Positions 17,853-26,626 of a stretch of 64,000 bases of DNA are shown here, piece by piece. Both the position numbers and the translations under genes were made by a program. Every line of letters starts with the position of its first letter. Position 1 is the first letter of the stretch. Below the pieces are notes generated by a model. It worked only from the letters and a program-made list of their open reading frames with translations, did no database searches and had not been told where the DNA came from. Origin of the DNA: Paraburkholderia elongata (GTDB lineage Bacteria > Pseudomonadota > Gammaproteobacteria > Burkholderiales > Burkholderiaceae); the NCBI RefSeq assembly GCF_013177735.1, contig NZ_WOEZ01000174.1, positions 1 through 64,000 of the forward strand, given 5' to 3'.

Positions 17853-18878
17853 ATGGCAGGCAAGACGGGGACATCGCGCTGGCTGGCAGCCGGCATGACG
17901 GCAATGACGCTCGCGCTCGGCGGCATCTCGACGGCGCACGCAGACACGTCGCTGCTCAACGTGTCGTACGACGTGACGCGCGAGTTGTACAAGGACATCA
18001 ACGCCGGCTTCATCACGGCATACAAGCAGAAGAGCGGCGAGACCGTGTCGATTCGCCAGTCGCATGGTGCGTCGAGCGCGCAGGCGCTGTCGGTGCTGCA
18101 AGGACTGCAGGCTGACGTCGTGACAATGAACCAGCCGAACGACATCGACCTGCTCGCCGAAAAAGGCCAACTGGTGCCCGCCAACTGGCGCACGCGCCTG
18201 CCGGACGACAGCGCCCCGTACACCACGACAATGGTGTTCCTCGTGCGCAAGGGCAATCCGAAGCACATCAAGGACTGGGACGACCTCGCCAAACCTGGCG
18301 TGCAAGTGGTGATCGCCAATCCGAAGACTTCGGGTAACGGCCGCTACACGTATCTGGCTGCATGGGGTTATCGCAAGCAGCACGGCGGCACCGATGCACA
18401 GGCACTCGACTTCGAAAAGGCGATTTTCAAGAACGTGCCGGTGCTCGACACGGGCGGACGCGGCGCGACGACGACCTTCACGCAACGCGGTATCGGCGAC
18501 GTGCTGGTGACGTTCGAAAACGAAGTGTCGTTGATCGACACGGGGGTGGGCGCGGGCAATTTCGAAGCGGTGTATCCGTCGGTGAGCCTGCTGGCTGCGC
18601 CGCCGGTGTCGATCGTCGACAAGGTGGTCGACAAGCGCGGCACGCGCAAGGAAGCGCAGGCGTATCTCGACTATCTGTGGTCGCCGGCCGCGCAAGAAAT
18701 CATTGCGCAGCACCATCTGCGTCCGCGTGACAAGAACGTGCTCGCAAAGCACGCGGCCGAGTTCAAACCGATCAAGACCTTCACGGTCGAAGAAATGTTC
18801 GGCAACTGGCAGAAAGCGCAGCAAACGCATTTCTCCGATGGCGGGACGTTCGATCAGATCATCGTCGACAAGAAGTAA
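17853..18878 (+). CDS. sbp: Sulfate/thiosulfate ABC transporter substrate-binding protein
   Basis: 341 residues from the ATG at 17853, with GGGGAC upstream. Signal peptide 1-30, cleaved after AHA. The mature protein begins DTSLLNVSYDVTRELY, the standard Sbp/CysP opening. Sulfate-contact motifs include QSHGASSAQA, NPKTSGNGRYTYLAAW and GGRGATTTF. It captures sulfate in the periplasm. No CysT/W/A permease or ATPase genes adjoin it, so it must work with components encoded elsewhere. Confidence 0.93.
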   Translation: MAGKTGTSRWLAAGMTAMTLALGGISTAHADTSLLNVSYDVTRELYKDINAGFITAYKQKSGETVSIRQSHGASSAQALSVLQGLQADVVTMNQPNDIDLLAEKGQLVPANWRTRLPDDSAPYTTTMVFLVRKGNPKHIKDWDDLAKPGVQVVIANPKTSGNGRYTYLAAWGYRKQHGGTDAQALDFEKAIFKNVPVLDTGGRGATTTFTQRGIGDVLVTFENEVSLIDTGVGAGNFEAVYPSVSLLAAPPVSIVDKVVDKRGTRKEAQAYLDYLWSPAAQEIIAQHHLRPRDKNVLAKHAAEFKPIKTFTVEEMFGNWQKAQQTHFSDGGTFDQIIVDKK

Positions 18879-18919
18879 ATCTTCGCCTCAGTTCCGCAGA
18901 CCGTCAGACCACCAGACGT

Positions 18920-19010
18920 AAAAAGGCCGCCTCGTTTCTGAACTGCCTTCCAGAAGTTGGACACCCGTCCAACGATTTGGGAGCAGCTCATTTCCGAGGC
19001 GGCCTTTTTT
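18920..19010. terminator. Nested-hairpin bidirectional terminator between sbp and bioB
   Basis: The outer stem pairs AAAAAGGCCGCCTCG (18920-18934) with CGAGGCGGCCTTTTTT (18995-19010). Inside it GAACTGC (18940-18946) pairs, with one mismatch, with GCAGCTC (18983-18989), and a tip hairpin GTTGGAC-ACCC-GTCCAAC is formed by 18956-18973. The A and T runs on each side allow termination of both convergent genes. The three-tier, 91-nt structure is much longer than the other terminators in this window. Confidence 0.75.
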
Positions 19011-19055
19011 ATTGCGCGTGCTTGCTGCGCCACTGACGCGCGAACGTCGAATTCG

Positions 19056-20144
19056 TTAGTTCGACGCAGCGTGCTTATCACAGCCATGCTCGCAGCCGCT
19101 CTGATCCAGCGGCATCTGCTGCGCTGCTTCCGCGCGAATGCCAAGGCGTTCGAGCAGCTTGCGGTCCGCTTCGGCTTGCGGGTTGCTGGTGGTCAGCAAC
19201 TGGTCGCCGTAGAAAATCGAGTTCGCGCCGGCGAGGAAGCACAGCGCCTGCAACGCTTCGTCCATCTGCTCGCGGCCCGCCGACAGACGCACCATCGCGC
19301 GCGGCATCGTGATACGTGCAACTGCAATCGTACGGACGAATTCGAACGGATCGATCGCTTCGGTGCCGGTCAGCGGTGTGCCTTCCACTTGCACCAGGTT
19401 GTTGATCGGCACCGATTCCGGATAGGGCTCCATGTTCGCCAGTTGCGCGATCAGGCCGGCGCGCTCACGGCGCGATTCGCCCAAGCCGACAATCCCGCCG
19501 CAGCATACGTTGATGCCCGCATCGCGCACGCGCTCCAGCGTGTCGAGACGGTCCTGATACGTGCGCGTCGAAATGATCTGGCCGTAGAACTCCGGCGAAG
19601 TATCGAGGTTGTGGTTGTAGTAGTCGAGGCCCGCTTCGCGCAGACCCTGCGCCTGATGCGTTTCCAGCATGCCGAGCGTCACGCAGGTTTCGAGGCCCAT
19701 CGCCTTCACGCCGCGGATCATGTCCTTGATCGGCTCGAGGTGACGGTCCTTCGGATTGCGCCACGCCGCGCCCATGCAGAAGCGCGTCGCACCGTTTTCC
19801 TTCGCGACCTTTGCGGCAGCCAATACTTCATCGACCGGCATCAGTTTATCGGCCTGCAGGCCCGTGTCGTGATGGACCGACTGCGGACAGTACGCGCAAT
19901 CTTCTTCGCAACCGCCGGTCTTGATCGACAGCAGCGTCGACAGTTGCACCGTGTTCGCGTCGAAGTGTTCGCGGTGGGTTTGCTGCGCGCGGAACATCAG
20001 GTCGTTGAACGGCAGTTCGTACAGCGCGACGATGTCGGCGACGCGCCATTTGGCCATCGGTTTGGCGTCTGCTGCGGCGTTGTTGGCGTTGTGATTCGAG
20101 GCGGCCGTATCGGCTGGCGCCGGAGCGATGTTCAGTTGCGTCAT
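19056..20144 (-). CDS. bioB: Biotin synthase
   Basis: 362 residues from the ATG at 20144, with GAGGATTGAC upstream. It is a radical-SAM enzyme with Cys79, Cys83 and Cys86 in GGCEEDCAYCPQS binding the [4Fe-4S] cluster. Cluster-2 type motifs (YNHNLDTSPEFYG, NVCCGGIVGLGES) follow. It inserts sulfur into dethiobiotin. The first 30 residues are an Ala/Asn-rich extension before the conserved body; the last residues end in a His/Cys-rich tail (CEHGCDKH). It is the last gene of bioA-bioF-bioD-bioB, 34 bp after bioD. Confidence 0.97.
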   Translation of the reverse strand: MTQLNIAPAPADTAASNHNANNAAADAKPMAKWRVADIVALYELPFNDLMFRAQQTHREHFDANTVQLSTLLSIKTGGCEEDCAYCPQSVHHDTGLQADKLMPVDEVLAAAKVAKENGATRFCMGAAWRNPKDRHLEPIKDMIRGVKAMGLETCVTLGMLETHQAQGLREAGLDYYNHNLDTSPEFYGQIISTRTYQDRLDTLERVRDAGINVCCGGIVGLGESRRERAGLIAQLANMEPYPESVPINNLVQVEGTPLTGTEAIDPFEFVRTIAVARITMPRAMVRLSAGREQMDEALQALCFLAGANSIFYGDQLLTTSNPQAEADRKLLERLGIRAEAAQQMPLDQSGCEHGCDKHAASN

Positions 20145-20178
20145 GTCGTCAATCCTCATGGATGGATGTAATGGGTTT

Positions 20179-20910
20179 TCAGCGCTGCGTGTGGCGCAGC
20201 GTCTGCAGGAGTCGGTTGATGTCGAGTTGATCCGCCGCGAGCTCGGGCGAAGCCGGGCTCATGTGCGGCACGATGCCGAGCAGGGGCGCGTCGTGTTCGC
20301 GCGCAAGATGCTCGCGAATCGAGGAGATGTTTTCATCCGGGAACGTCATGTCCGGATCGACGCGATTCGCCACCCAGCCGGCAAGCGTCAACCCACGCGC
20401 GGCGATCGCTTCGGCGGTGAGTAGCGCATGGCTGATGCAGCCGAGGCGCATGCCGACCACCAGTACGACCGGCAGTTTCAGCGCGACAGCTAGATCGGTG
20501 GTGTCTTGCGTGGCGGTCAGCGGCACGCGAAAACCGCCGACGCCTTCGACCACGACGATCTCGGCCTGCTGCAAAGCTTGCGCATGGCAATCGACGATGT
20601 GGTCGATATCGAACGTGACGTTCTCCAGCGCGGCGGCGATATGCGGCGCGGCAGGTTCTTTCAGCAGATACGGCGTGCGAATCGCCGGCGGCAGCAGGAC
20701 GCTCGACGCGGCGTCGAGTTGGTCCGCGTCTTCGTTATGCAACACTCCGTTCACTTCGAACGCACCCGCGGCGATCGGTTTCATCGCGGCGGCTTGCAGG
20801 CCTTCGCGCACGAAACCGCGCAGGAGTGCTGCGGACACGAAGGTCTTGCCTATTTCCGTATCGGTGCCGGTGACGAATAGCGACAGCGCGCTTCGACTCG
20901 AGCCACTCAT
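20179..20910 (-). CDS. bioD: Dethiobiotin synthetase
   Basis: 243 residues from the ATG at 20910, which overlaps the bioF stop (ATGA), so translation is coupled. P-loop FVTGTDTEIGKTFVSAALLR is at the N-terminus, followed by MKPIAAG, EGVGGFRVPL and a C-terminal WVANRVDPD. It carboxylates 7,8-diaminopelargonic acid with ATP to form the ureido ring of dethiobiotin. The length is normal for the family. Confidence 0.96.
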   Translation of the reverse strand: MSGSSRSALSLFVTGTDTEIGKTFVSAALLRGFVREGLQAAAMKPIAAGAFEVNGVLHNEDADQLDAASSVLLPPAIRTPYLLKEPAAPHIAAALENVTFDIDHIVDCHAQALQQAEIVVVEGVGGFRVPLTATQDTTDLAVALKLPVVLVVGMRLGCISHALLTAEAIAARGLTLAGWVANRVDPDMTFPDENISSIREHLAREHDAPLLGIVPHMSPASPELAADQLDINRLLQTLRHTQR

Positions 20911-22091
20911 GCCGCCTTCGCCCCGAGTTGTTGCAAGCCCGCTTCGAGCCGGTCCAGATCCGCTTGCGAATGCGCGGCTGAAAGCGAAATGCGCAGTCGC
21001 GAGGTACCTGCGGGCACGGTCGGCGGACGGATCGCCGGCACCCAGAGACCCGCGCGATCGAGCGTGGCCGCGATATCGAGCGTGGCCTCGTTCGAGCCGA
21101 TGATCAGCGGCTGCACGGCGGTGTGCGAATCGACCGGCAGCCACGGCGTGGCTTTAAGCATCGCGCGCGTGCGTTCGATCAGTTGCTGGAGATGCGCGCG
21201 CCGCACGTCACCTTCTTCGCCGCCGATGATACGCAGGCTCGCCGACACCGCATGCGCCGCAGCGGGCACCGAAGCGGTCGTGAAGATGTACGGGCGCGCG
21301 CGCTGCACGAGCCATTCGATCACGGTCTCATGCGCGACAACGAATGCGCCCGATACGCCAGCCGCTTTACCGAGCGTGCCGATCGAAATCAGATTCGACG
21401 AGCGCAACGCGGCCTCAGCGACCGCGCCGCGGCCTTGCGGACCGAGGACGCCGAAACCGTGCGCATCGTCGACGATCAGCCATGCGCCATGCTGTTCCGC
21501 GAGTTCGAGCAAACGCGCGAGAGGCGCGATATCTCCGTCCATGCTGAACACGGTATCGGAGACGATGACTTTGACCTCGGCGTTCGACGCGTCGAGCATC
21601 GCGCTCAAGGCTTCCGTATCGCAGTGCGGATAGATCTGCACGTCGGCGCGCGAGAGGCGCGCGCCGTCGATCAGCGACGCGTGATTCAGCGCATCGGAAA
21701 AGAGCGTCGTGCCACGGCCCGCGAGCGCCGTGAGCGTCGCGAGATTCGCCATGTAGCCGGTGCTGAAGTAGAGCGCGCGCGCATTGTCGACGAAGCCGCC
21801 GGCGAATTCGGCCAGATCGTCTTCGAGCTGCGCATGCGCGCGCGAGTGGCCGCCGAGCAGATGCGAACCGCCGCTGCCCGCGCCGTAGCGCTGCGCGCCT
21901 TCGGCGATCGCCGCGATCAGTTTCGGATGCGCCGCGAGCCCGAGATAGTCGTTACTGGCGAAGCCGATGATTGCGCGGCCGTCGACCGTCATGTGCGCGG
22001 CGCACGGCGTGTCGGCGATGCGGCGACGACGGCGCAGACCGCGCTCGTCGATGTCCTTGAGGCCTTCGGTGAGTGTGTCGAGCAGGTGCAT
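20907..22091 (-). CDS. bioF: 8-amino-7-oxononanoate synthase
   Basis: 394 residues. It is a PLP enzyme of the alpha-oxoamine synthase family. FASNDYLGLAAHPKL is near the N-terminus, GSGGSHLLGGHSRAH follows, DDAHGFGVLG binds the cofactor, and the PLP Lys is in ISIGTLGKAAGVSGAF. It condenses pimeloyl thioester with alanine. The ATG overlaps the last base of the bioA stop (TAATG) and its own stop overlaps bioD. Confidence 0.96.
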   Translation of the reverse strand: MHLLDTLTEGLKDIDERGLRRRRRIADTPCAAHMTVDGRAIIGFASNDYLGLAAHPKLIAAIAEGAQRYGAGSGGSHLLGGHSRAHAQLEDDLAEFAGGFVDNARALYFSTGYMANLATLTALAGRGTTLFSDALNHASLIDGARLSRADVQIYPHCDTEALSAMLDASNAEVKVIVSDTVFSMDGDIAPLARLLELAEQHGAWLIVDDAHGFGVLGPQGRGAVAEAALRSSNLISIGTLGKAAGVSGAFVVAHETVIEWLVQRARPYIFTTASVPAAAHAVSASLRIIGGEEGDVRRAHLQQLIERTRAMLKATPWLPVDSHTAVQPLIIGSNEATLDIAATLDRAGLWVPAIRPPTVPAGTSRLRISLSAAHSQADLDRLEAGLQQLGAKAA

Positions 22092-23473
22092 TAGCGGGTC
22101 TCCGCGAGCGTGGCTTCGAAGGTTTCGCGCGTGCGCGTGGCGAGCAGTGCGATTTCTTCGTCGTCCAGGATGTAAGGCGGCATCAGATACACCGTCGTCG
22201 AAATCGGACGCAGCAGCAGTTCACGCTGCAACGCGTTTTCGAAGAAGCGGCGCGAGAATGTTTTGGCTTGCTGAGCGTCGTCGATCACGGCGTCGAATGC
22301 GAAGATCGTGCCGCACTGACGCAGATTGCGCACCTGCTTGTGTTCGGCGAGCGGTGCGAGCGCGGCCTTCAGCTTCGCGGATTTCTGCGCGTTGACGGCG
22401 AGTACGTTGTCGCTTGCGAAGAGATCGAGCGTGGCGAGCGCCGCGCGGCACGCGAGCGGATTGCCGGTGTACGAGTGCGAGTGCAGGAAGCCGCGCGCGG
22501 TGTCATCGTGATAGAAGGCTTCGAAAATTTCATCGCGCGAGAGCACGATCGAGAGCGGCAGATAGCCGCCGCTGATGCCTTTCGACAGACACAGAAAGTC
22601 AGGCCAGATGCCGGCTTGTTCGCATGCGAAGAACGTGCCCGTGCGTCCGCAGCCGACGGCGATTTCATCGGCGATCAGATGTACGCCGTACTGATCGCAC
22701 AGCGCACGCAATCCGGCGATATACGACGGGTCGTGCATCGCCATGCCGGCCGCGCATTGCACGAGCGGCTCGACGATCAGCGCGGAAATTTTCGTGGCGC
22801 GTGCTTCGAACAGCGAGCGAACCTGATCGAGTGCGCGACGCGCGACATCGGCTGCTGTTTCGCCGGCTTGCGCGAGCCGAGCATCGGGCGAGGCAACGAC
22901 GTGCGCGTTGCGGATCAGCGGGTCGTAGGCGTCCTTGAAGAGCGCGACGTCGGTGACGCCGAGCGCGCCGATGGTTTCGCCGTGATAGCTGTTGGCGATG
23001 CAGACGAATTCCTGCTTGTCGGCGAAACCGCGATTGCGCCACGAGTGGAAGCTCATCTTCAGCGCGATTTCAACGGCCGATGCGCCATCGGATGCGAAGA
23101 ACGCGTGACCGAGCGTGTTGTTGGTGAGTGCGCTGAGACGCTCCGCGAGTTCGATGGCTGGCTCGTGCGTGCAGCCGGCGAGCATTGCGTGTTCGAGCGT
23201 GTCGAGCTGGTCTTTCAGTGCCGCGTTGATGCGGGGGTTGGCGTGGCCGAACAGGTTGACCCACCATGAGCTGATCGCGTCCAGATACCGGTTGTTCGCG
23301 CGATCGTAGAGCCACGCGCCTTGACCGCGCGCGACCGGGATTAGCGGCAGGCGCTCGTGGTGCTTCATCTGGGTGCAGGGGTGCCAGACGGCACGCAGGC
23401 TGCGGGTGATCCAGTCTTCAGGAGATGCTGAGTTTTCCAAAGGGTACTCCGAGGTGCTTTTTTGCCGTTGCAC
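22091..23473 (-). CDS. bioA: Adenosylmethionine-8-amino-7-oxononanoate aminotransferase
   Basis: Up to 460 residues. It is a class-III aminotransferase with WHPCTQMKHHERLPLI near the N-terminus, NSYHGETIGALGVT, and LIADEIAVGCGRTG before the PLP Lys in CLSKGISGG. It transfers the amino group of SAM to KAPA. The start is uncertain. The GTG at 23473 has no ribosome-binding site, whereas a TTG at 23440 has GGAG six bases upstream and would give LENSASPEDW. It is the first gene of the operon, with its promoter region lying beside the IS481 locus. No bioC or bioH is present. Confidence 0.94.
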   Translation of the reverse strand: MQRQKSTSEYPLENSASPEDWITRSLRAVWHPCTQMKHHERLPLIPVARGQGAWLYDRANNRYLDAISSWWVNLFGHANPRINAALKDQLDTLEHAMLAGCTHEPAIELAERLSALTNNTLGHAFFASDGASAVEIALKMSFHSWRNRGFADKQEFVCIANSYHGETIGALGVTDVALFKDAYDPLIRNAHVVASPDARLAQAGETAADVARRALDQVRSLFEARATKISALIVEPLVQCAAGMAMHDPSYIAGLRALCDQYGVHLIADEIAVGCGRTGTFFACEQAGIWPDFLCLSKGISGGYLPLSIVLSRDEIFEAFYHDDTARGFLHSHSYTGNPLACRAALATLDLFASDNVLAVNAQKSAKLKAALAPLAEHKQVRNLRQCGTIFAFDAVIDDAQQAKTFSRRFFENALQRELLLRPISTTVYLMPPYILDDEEIALLATRTRETFEATLAETR

Positions 23474-23648
23474 GGCTGGCTTTTTTAGGGCCTTTTCATT
23501 CGTGGTGCGGGTTTTTCTTTGCGCTGCGCGCGGCCTTGAATTGGCGTCCGGGGTCGAGATTAGCGGTTTATTTCGTGCTGTGCACGAGGGGCTGGGGTTG
23601 GTTTTTTGCCCGCGGCGCTGGGGTTTGGTGCTGTTCGATGCAGGTGGT

Positions 23649-23665
23649 TTCAGATCTGTTCTGAA
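23649..23665. promoter_or_regulatory. Inverted repeat upstream of bioA
   Basis: TTCAGA-N5-TCTGAA, a perfect 6-bp dyad, lies about 180 bp upstream of the bioA start, between the gene and the repeat arm of the IS481 locus. It could be an operator for the biotin operon. It does not look like a BirA box. Confidence 0.3.
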
Positions 23666-23746
23666 GGTCGCTAATCGACGGAGTTAACGACGACAAAGTA
23701 GTTGGACCTTGTGGGCGGGAATTTGGCCTGCTCGGCGGTTTTGGGC

Positions 23747-23898
23747 TGTTTGCCTGCGGCGTTGGCCTTTCCTTGATCTGGTTGCCTGCGCAGCGTTTGT
23801 TCGTCTGTATGCCTGCGGCGTTGGCCTTTCCTTGGTTTCTTATCGGTCTATTAGCGTCGCCCCTGTGCGGGGCGGGCACTTACTTCTCTTTGCCGCCG
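23747..23898 (+). repeat. Left arm of 152-bp inverted repeat flanking the IS481 element
   Basis: 152 bp that recurs in inverted orientation at 25167-25318 with only two mismatches seen. It contains two direct copies of TGCCTGCGGCGTTGGCC, a GCCCC/GGGGC mini-hairpin and the stretch GCGGGCACTTACTTCTCTT. From memory, sequences like this are dispersed repeats in Paraburkholderia genomes. The arm continues without a break into the IS end. Confidence 0.9.
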
Positions 23899-25166
23899 TG
23901 TATAGACCGGAGACATAGCTGACAGGTGTGCGGGGACATGGTTGACACTTCCGGGTATTAAAACGCCCGGTCCCGACCATGCCCTGGAATGCAAGAGACA
24001 CCATGAGCCTCCGACAGGAATTTGTTCATCTGGCCAGTCAACACACGCTGACGATGACTGAGCTGTGCCAGCGCTTTAATATCAGCCGGCAGACCGGCTA
24101 CAAATGGCTTAATCGCGGCGAGAACGCGCTGTCAGATCAATCCCGGCGCCCTGCCAGCAGTCCCTCAAAGACCCCCGCTGCCATGGAGCAGGAAGTGGTG
24201 CGGTTGCGCCAGGCCCATCCGCGTTGGGGTGGCCGCAAGATCAGCCGGCGCCTGCGGGATCTGGGCTTTGAGGCGGTGCCACAGGCCAGCACCGTGACCG
24301 ACATTCTGCACCGGCACAACCTGATCCTGCCGGCCGATTCAGCGATGAGCCAACCCTGGAAGCGCTTTGAGCACGAGCAGCCCAACGTACTCTGGCAGAT
24401 GGACTTCAAGGGGCACTTTGAGACCCTCGAGAAGGAGCGCTGCAGCCCCCTGACGGTACTCGACGACCACTCGCGCTTCAGCATCCTGCTGCGCGCCTGT
24501 GGACCCACCGACACCGCTACCGTGCAGACGGGATTGCGGGAGGCGTTTGGGCACTACGGCTTGCCATTGCGCATCAACACCGATAACGGCTCGCCGTGGG
24601 GGGCGCCCGGCAGTCCGGGTCAGCTCACCGAACTGGCCGTCTGGCTGATCCGGCTGGGTATTCGTATCAGTTACAGCCGGCCTTATCACCCGCAGACCAA
24701 CGGCAAGGACGAACGGTTTCACCGTACGCTGAAGGCTGAAGTACTGAACGGACGAAGCTTCGCCACCCAGCAGCACGTGCAACAGGAACTGGACCGCTGG
24801 CGCACCGTATATAACTGCGAGCGCCCGCATGAGGCGATCGGCATGGACACGCCGATCAGCCGTTACCGGCCTAGCCCCCGCGCGTATCCATCCATCCTGC
24901 CGGAGCCGGAGTACGGCCCGGATGACGTGGTGCTGCGGGTCAAAGCGAATGGTCAGCTACGCTTTGAAGGACAGCACCTTAGGGTCTCGAAAGCACTTTA
25001 TGGGCTGCCGGTTGCGGCACGCGCAAAGCCGGGCGAAGACGGCGTATTTGAATTCTGGTTTGCCCATCATCGCATCCTCACCCTTGACCTGAGGAGCGAA
25101 AATCACTGACCATAAAGTGTCAATGATGTCCCCGCACACCTGTCAGCCATGTCTCCGGTCTATACA
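23899..25166 (+). mobile_element. IS481-family insertion sequence
   Basis: 1268 bp bounded by about 52-bp terminal inverted repeats beginning TGTATAGACCGGAGACAT, with three mismatches between the two ends. It encodes a single DDE transposase. No target-site duplication is visible at these borders, because the bases outside are themselves inverted repeats (GCCGCCG and CGGCGGC). The element lies between the biotin operon and an exported hydrolase gene. Confidence 0.88.
23979..25109 (+). CDS. IS481-family transposase
   Basis: 376 residues starting MPWNARDTMSLRQEF, the usual opening for the family. The N-terminal helix-turn-helix is ELCQRFNISRQTGYKWL. The integrase core carries the DDE triad: Asp in LWQMDFKGHF, Asp in RINTDNGSPW and Glu in HPQTNGKDERFHRTL. 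The length is complete and no frameshift is seen, so it may be active. Start and stop lie inside the two terminal repeats. Confidence 0.95.
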   Translation: MPWNARDTMSLRQEFVHLASQHTLTMTELCQRFNISRQTGYKWLNRGENALSDQSRRPASSPSKTPAAMEQEVVRLRQAHPRWGGRKISRRLRDLGFEAVPQASTVTDILHRHNLILPADSAMSQPWKRFEHEQPNVLWQMDFKGHFETLEKERCSPLTVLDDHSRFSILLRACGPTDTATVQTGLREAFGHYGLPLRINTDNGSPWGAPGSPGQLTELAVWLIRLGIRISYSRPYHPQTNGKDERFHRTLKAEVLNGRSFATQQHVQQELDRWRTVYNCERPHEAIGMDTPISRYRPSPRAYPSILPEPEYGPDDVVLRVKANGQLRFEGQHLRVSKALYGLPVAARAKPGEDGVFEFWFAHHRILTLDLRSENH

Positions 25167-25318
25167 CGGCGGCAAAGAGAAGTAAGTGCCCGCCCCGCAC
25201 AGGGGCGACGCTAATAGACCAATAAGAAACCAAGGAAAGGCCAACGCCGCAGGCATACAGACGAACAAACGCTGCGCAGGCAACCAGATCAAGGAAGGGC
25301 CAACGCCGCAGGCAAACA
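25167..25318 (-). repeat. Right arm of 152-bp inverted repeat flanking the IS481 element
   Basis: Inverted copy of 23747-23898 with two mismatches. Beyond 25318 the sequences diverge at once. The downstream hydrolase gene ends 33 bp further on. Confidence 0.9.
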
Positions 25319-25351
25319 AACAAAAAGCGCCGCGAAGGCAAAAATCAACTC

Positions 25352-26626
25352 TTAATTCCGACTAGCAATAGCCCGCCGCTCACCGGCAGAACCCGCCGAA
25401 GAAGAATCTGCCGTCTGCGAAGACCCATCCCCCCAAACAACGGAGTTATCAACCGCATACAACCGGCAAGGCGCCGAACTCTGCTTCTGGCAATTAGCAA
25501 TAGCCACCGACATCGGATTATCGCCACCCTCGGCCCACGACCACGCACCCGTGTCCGAAACAGCAAAAGCCCGACTAGGATACTGACGCAGAAAATTGCG
25601 ATATCCATTACGGCCAGCTTCGTCGACAAACGGCACAGAGTCGACCGCATCGACAGCAGCAAACCCACTCGCCTTCGGCAACGAAGGATCCGAAACCCGA
25701 TATTGCACGCCGGTAGGCATCCCCACCCGAGCTAGGAAAGCCTCGACAGCAGGCCACCACACATGCACGCCATCGCGATCGCCCACGAGTCGATGCGCGT
25801 CATTCTTGTAGTCGCCGAAATCCACCATCTTCGCGCTCGCGCCGTGCGCGGCATACGCGGCATACATGCCGGCCACCAGCGGCGCCGTCCACACCGAATC
25901 GTTATCGCCATACAACCACAGCGACGGCGCCTTCGTTTTCTCGCCATACGCGCCGAATGCACGTGTCAGGTTGCCTTGCCAGTCGCCGCACGCGTCCTGC
26001 CGCAAACCGCCCGAGAAATTGATCAAGGCCCGCACGCCCGGTGCAGCTTCGGAGCCGTATGCCATCGTTGCCAAGCCGCCGTGCGAGGTGCCGGCCACCA
26101 CAATGTGCGTCGCATCCACGTACGGCTGCTTCGACATGTAATCGATCGTCGCGGCCACGTCGCCGGCCTGGCTGACACCGTTGCGTTCGACGTCGCAACC
26201 ATCCTGCTGATAAGTGCCGCCCGAATGGCCGAAGCCTTGACGGTTCGGCGCGACCACCACGTAGCCGCGGCGCACGAATTCACGCGCGAACGGCAGCGGG
26301 TCGCTGCGCTCCTGCGTGCGCGGGTCGCCAGGAATCTTGCCGTGGTTGAAAACGATCATCGGAAACGGGCCTGCGCCGTCCGGTTTGTAGATCGTCGTTT
26401 CGAGCGTGACCGTGCCGGCAGCGTCGACCGGCACGCGGATGATCTGTTCGTTGAGGCCGGCGGTGGGCAGATAGACGTCGTCGTCGAGCGCGATGCGCGG
26501 CACGTGTGCGCGGGTGAGAGGCCCTGCCTGGGTGTCGCCGAGTGGCTCGGCATGCGCGAGTGCGACAGCGCATATCGCCGCTGCACACGTCACCGCACAC
26601 TTCGTCAGAACCTTGCTGAACACCAT
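25352..26626 (-). CDS. Exported alpha/beta hydrolase (dipeptidyl-peptidase/dienelactone-hydrolase type)
   Basis: 424 residues. Signal peptide 1-26 (cleavage after AHA). It has an alpha/beta hydrolase core: IVFNHGKIPG, nucleophile Ser181 in GTSHGG, acid Asp241 or Asp243 in YGDNDSVW, and His278 in YKNDAHRL. A C-terminal extension of about 130 residues holds two cysteines (NCQKQ, PCRLY) and a disordered Ser/Ala tail. It should act in the periplasm. The substrate is unknown. Its 3' end lies 33 bp from the repeat arm of the IS locus. Confidence 0.85.
   Translation of the reverse strand: MVFSKVLTKCAVTCAAAICAVALAHAEPLGDTQAGPLTRAHVPRIALDDDVYLPTAGLNEQIIRVPVDAAGTVTLETTIYKPDGAGPFPMIVFNHGKIPGDPRTQERSDPLPFAREFVRRGYVVVAPNRQGFGHSGGTYQQDGCDVERNGVSQAGDVAATIDYMSKQPYVDATHIVVAGTSHGGLATMAYGSEAAPGVRALINFSGGLRQDACGDWQGNLTRAFGAYGEKTKAPSLWLYGDNDSVWTAPLVAGMYAAYAAHGASAKMVDFGDYKNDAHRLVGDRDGVHVWWPAVEAFLARVGMPTGVQYRVSDPSLPKASGFAAVDAVDSVPFVDEAGRNGYRNFLRQYPSRAFAVSDTGAWSWAEGGDNPMSVAIANCQKQSSAPCRLYAVDNSVVWGDGSSQTADSSSAGSAGERRAIASRN

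Noticed and set aside
23690..23715. GTTAAC half-site upstream of bioA as a BirA box
   Set aside because: Only one half is present, and BirA here has no DNA-binding domain.
23747..25318. Treating the whole 1572 bp as one IS with 204-bp ends
   Set aside because: The outer arms resemble dispersed genomic repeats rather than IS ends, and no target duplication is seen at those outer borders either; the shorter 1268-bp element is preferred.
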